Shown piece after piece: positions 62,712-64,000 of a DNA stretch of 64,000 bases; position 1 is the stretch's first letter; each line of letters opens with the position of its first letter. The position numbers were made by a program, and so were the translations under genes. The DNA lies in assembly GCA_024278955.1 (NCBI GenBank), contig JAJRSE010000058.1:41299-105298 (forward strand). The letters run 5' to 3'. This DNA comes from Planctomycetota bacterium. GTDB lineage: Bacteria > Planctomycetota > Planctomycetia > Pirellulales > Lacipirellulaceae. The notes below the pieces were generated by a model that was not told where the DNA came from, did not search any database, and was given only the letters and a program-made list of their open reading frames with translations.

Positions 62712-63826
62712 TTACACAGATTGAATTGCAAGAAAGCTGCCGTAGCCGATGAGGCCACCTAAGGGTAGGGTCGTGATCCAGGCGACGAAAATTGTGCCGA
62801 TCGTTTTCCACTGAGCGGAACCGGTTGCAGCACCAATGCCGAAGAGGGCACCGCAGCTGACATGCGTTGTTGAGACCGGCATACCGAATTTGCTTGCCCC
62901 AATGATAATCATGCCCGCCAGTGCGTTGGCAGTAAAACCTTGGCCGTGGTTGAGTTTGGTAATTCGTTGGCTCATGGTTTCGGCAACGCGATGCGCGCTA
63001 ATCAGCCCTCCTACCGCAATCACAAGCCCGACGGCTATGCAGGCCGCGAATCCCGAAAAGGCGGGGGCGACGAGCAGCATGGCAGCAATTTTTGGCGTGT
63101 CGTTCAGGCCACGGGCAAAACTCACGACTCCGGCAGACAGGAAGTGCATTTTATCAAGCACGGCTGCGGCTTCGAGACCCATGACTCGACCGGAGTAACG
63201 ACTTGTGCAGGACGCAGCATTGCCGGTCGTGATGCTCCAATGGTCGATTTTTTCGACAATTGCAAGAGGGGCACAACCGGCGGGGACCGTTTCGAGAACT
63301 TCGTTGCCAACACAGATACAGGTTTCCTCGAATACGCCGAGTCGCTTGCGAGTAATTCTAAGCAAAGGATAAACGATCAGCGATGCTCCCATCGCAATGA
63401 AGGGGCTGATTAAGAGCGGTTTCAGAAGTTTGTTGCTGAGGACTACGGTATCGATTGAAGAATTGGCAGCTAGGGCTGATCCGATCAGTGCGCCAATCAT
63501 TGCATGGGTGGTGCTACAGGCATGCCAATTCGAGTTGCCAACAGCACCGTAATTGCGGCGCCAATAGCAACTGCGGCAACGTAGTTGGGATCTGCCACGA
63601 GGGCGGCGTCAACGAGGCCTTTACCTTTGAAAGCTTTTATTAACTCGCTTGCGAAGAAAACCGCGGCAAGTGAGCCGAGAAGCGTCGTGATGGTAGCCCA
63701 GGCAATCGCACCGCGATATTTGGTTGTACCGCTACCAAAAAGCGTTGCCACGCCTTTGAAGTTATCGTTTGCCCCGTTGGCGTAAGCTAGCGCTGCTACG
63801 GCTAGCAAAATGAAGGCGAAAGCCAT
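62712..63826 (-). pseudogene. PiT-family inorganic phosphate transporter, broken by a 1-base deletion
   Basis: Two adjacent minus-strand frames make one protein. The first, from ATG 63826, has the N-terminal signature ANGANDNFKGVATLFGSG and ends abruptly as RIGMPVAPPMQ at 63497. The second, 63500 to 62712, continues MIGALIGSALAANSS and carries the second signature ARGLNDTPKIAAML and GMPVSTTHVSCGALFG. Reading GTA-GC as GTA-AGC restores GMPVSTTHAMIGALIG, matching the family and the protein's own second half, so one A (one T on the plus strand near 63513-63516) is missing. It is either a real frameshift or a sequencing error. An insertion sequence starts just upstream. Confidence 0.85.
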
Positions 63827-63898
63827 TCGACACCCTGTCTCTGCTGCTAGGTGAAAATATTGGTTCATCCGACTAAAGCGTACATGGCTTACAAAAAG

Positions 63899-63964
63899 GT
63901 GGACATGCTGTTCCAGTAAGAAGTGATTGAACGACTTCTTCCAGGAAGGTATCAGCATGTCCAC
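63899..63964 (+). repeat. Perfect 12-bp inverted repeat spanning the transposase start codon
   Basis: GTGGACATGCTG (63899-63910) and CAGCATGTCCAC (63953-63964) are exact reverse complements; the second contains the ATG of the transposase. An inner stem AAGAAGT/ACTTCTT lies between them, and the ribosome site AGGAAGG sits in the loop side. A message starting outside the element would fold and hide the start codon. Confidence 0.75.
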
Positions 63965-64000
63965 ACGTTTGTTGTACCACGCATTCGGCTTGCGTGGCTA
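63957..64000 (+). mobile_element. N-terminus of an ISL3-like transposase (runs off the window)
   Basis: ATG at 63957 with CAGGAAGG nine bases upstream opens MSTRLLYHAFGLRGY, which matches the N-terminal pattern of ISL3-family transposases (MST-x-LLYHxFG-x-RGY) as I know them. Only 14 codons are visible. The left end of the element should lie between about 63870 and 63899, directly ahead of the PiT gene on the other strand. Confidence 0.65.

Noticed and set aside
1..64000. CRISPR array
   Set aside because: No series of regularly spaced identical direct repeats was seen, and no cas genes.

Overview
The window reads as chromosomal DNA of a planctomycete, most likely of the Pirellulales type. 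The grounds are gene content and style: Gfo/Idh/MocA oxidoreductases (one with a Tat signal) alternating with TIM-barrel sugar-phosphate isomerases, a PEP-CTERM protein, a SUMF1-like secreted protein, a sialate O-acetylesterase, an McsA/McsB pair, a CPXCG zinc protein, a NagB/PIG-L fusion, very long repeat proteins, and intergenic inverted repeats between many genes. No rRNA and no CRISPR array were seen. One tRNA (Pro, GGG) is present.

Layout. 0-7.6 kb: two small membrane proteins behind the tail of an upstream gene, a GH35-like glycosidase, then a UbiA (EboC-like) / TIM-barrel / alkaline-phosphatase-like trio resembling part of the ebo metabolite-traffic cluster, and a secreted protein. 7.85-14.6 kb: tRNA-Pro and a five-gene minus-strand sugar-catabolism operon (Gfo/Idh with Tat signal, isomerase, MFS transporter, Gfo/Idh, NagB-PIG-L). 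15-19 kb: SUMF1-like protein, sialate O-acetylesterase and pyrF. 19.2-21.1 kb: the most accessory-looking stretch, a STAS/HATPase signalling protein whose 3' end runs into an imperfect palindrome that looks like an integron attC site, with a convergent unknown gene. 21.4-31 kb: yqgE-trpE, mcsA-mcsB, ppk2, a CPXCG protein, a VKOR-DsbA fusion, a possibly structured untranslated region, and an NAD-type isocitrate dehydrogenase flanked by two related inverted repeats. 30.7-37.8 kb: a 2363-residue periplasmic protein built of seven secretin-N/NolW-like repeats without a secretin barrel. 37.9-47.8 kb: gltX, a membrane protein, an HD-PAS-GGDEF signalling protein, Mn-SOD and a large metzincin-type metalloprotease.

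48-64 kb: TonB-dependent receptor and TonB, a degenerate IS256-type transposase remnant with REP-like hairpins, an ABC ATPase, a PEP-CTERM protein behind a long T-tailed hairpin, an SDR/isomerase/FAH-hydrolase operon divergent from ilvD, acnA, mtfA, and a PiT phosphate transporter broken by a one-base deletion. Immediately upstream of that transporter an ISL3-like insertion sequence begins and runs off the window. Its start codon lies in one arm of a perfect inverted repeat.

Functionally the window mixes central metabolism (acnA, isocitrate dehydrogenase, ilvD, trpE, pyrF, gltX) with glycan and sugar scavenging, envelope proteins and scattered mobile DNA. The points most worth pursuing are the attC-like cassette (19.2-21.1 kb), the ebo-like trio with its altered phosphatase metal site (3-6.3 kb), the giant barrel-less secretin-N protein, the structured 28.4-28.7 kb region, and the decaying PiT locus next to the IS.
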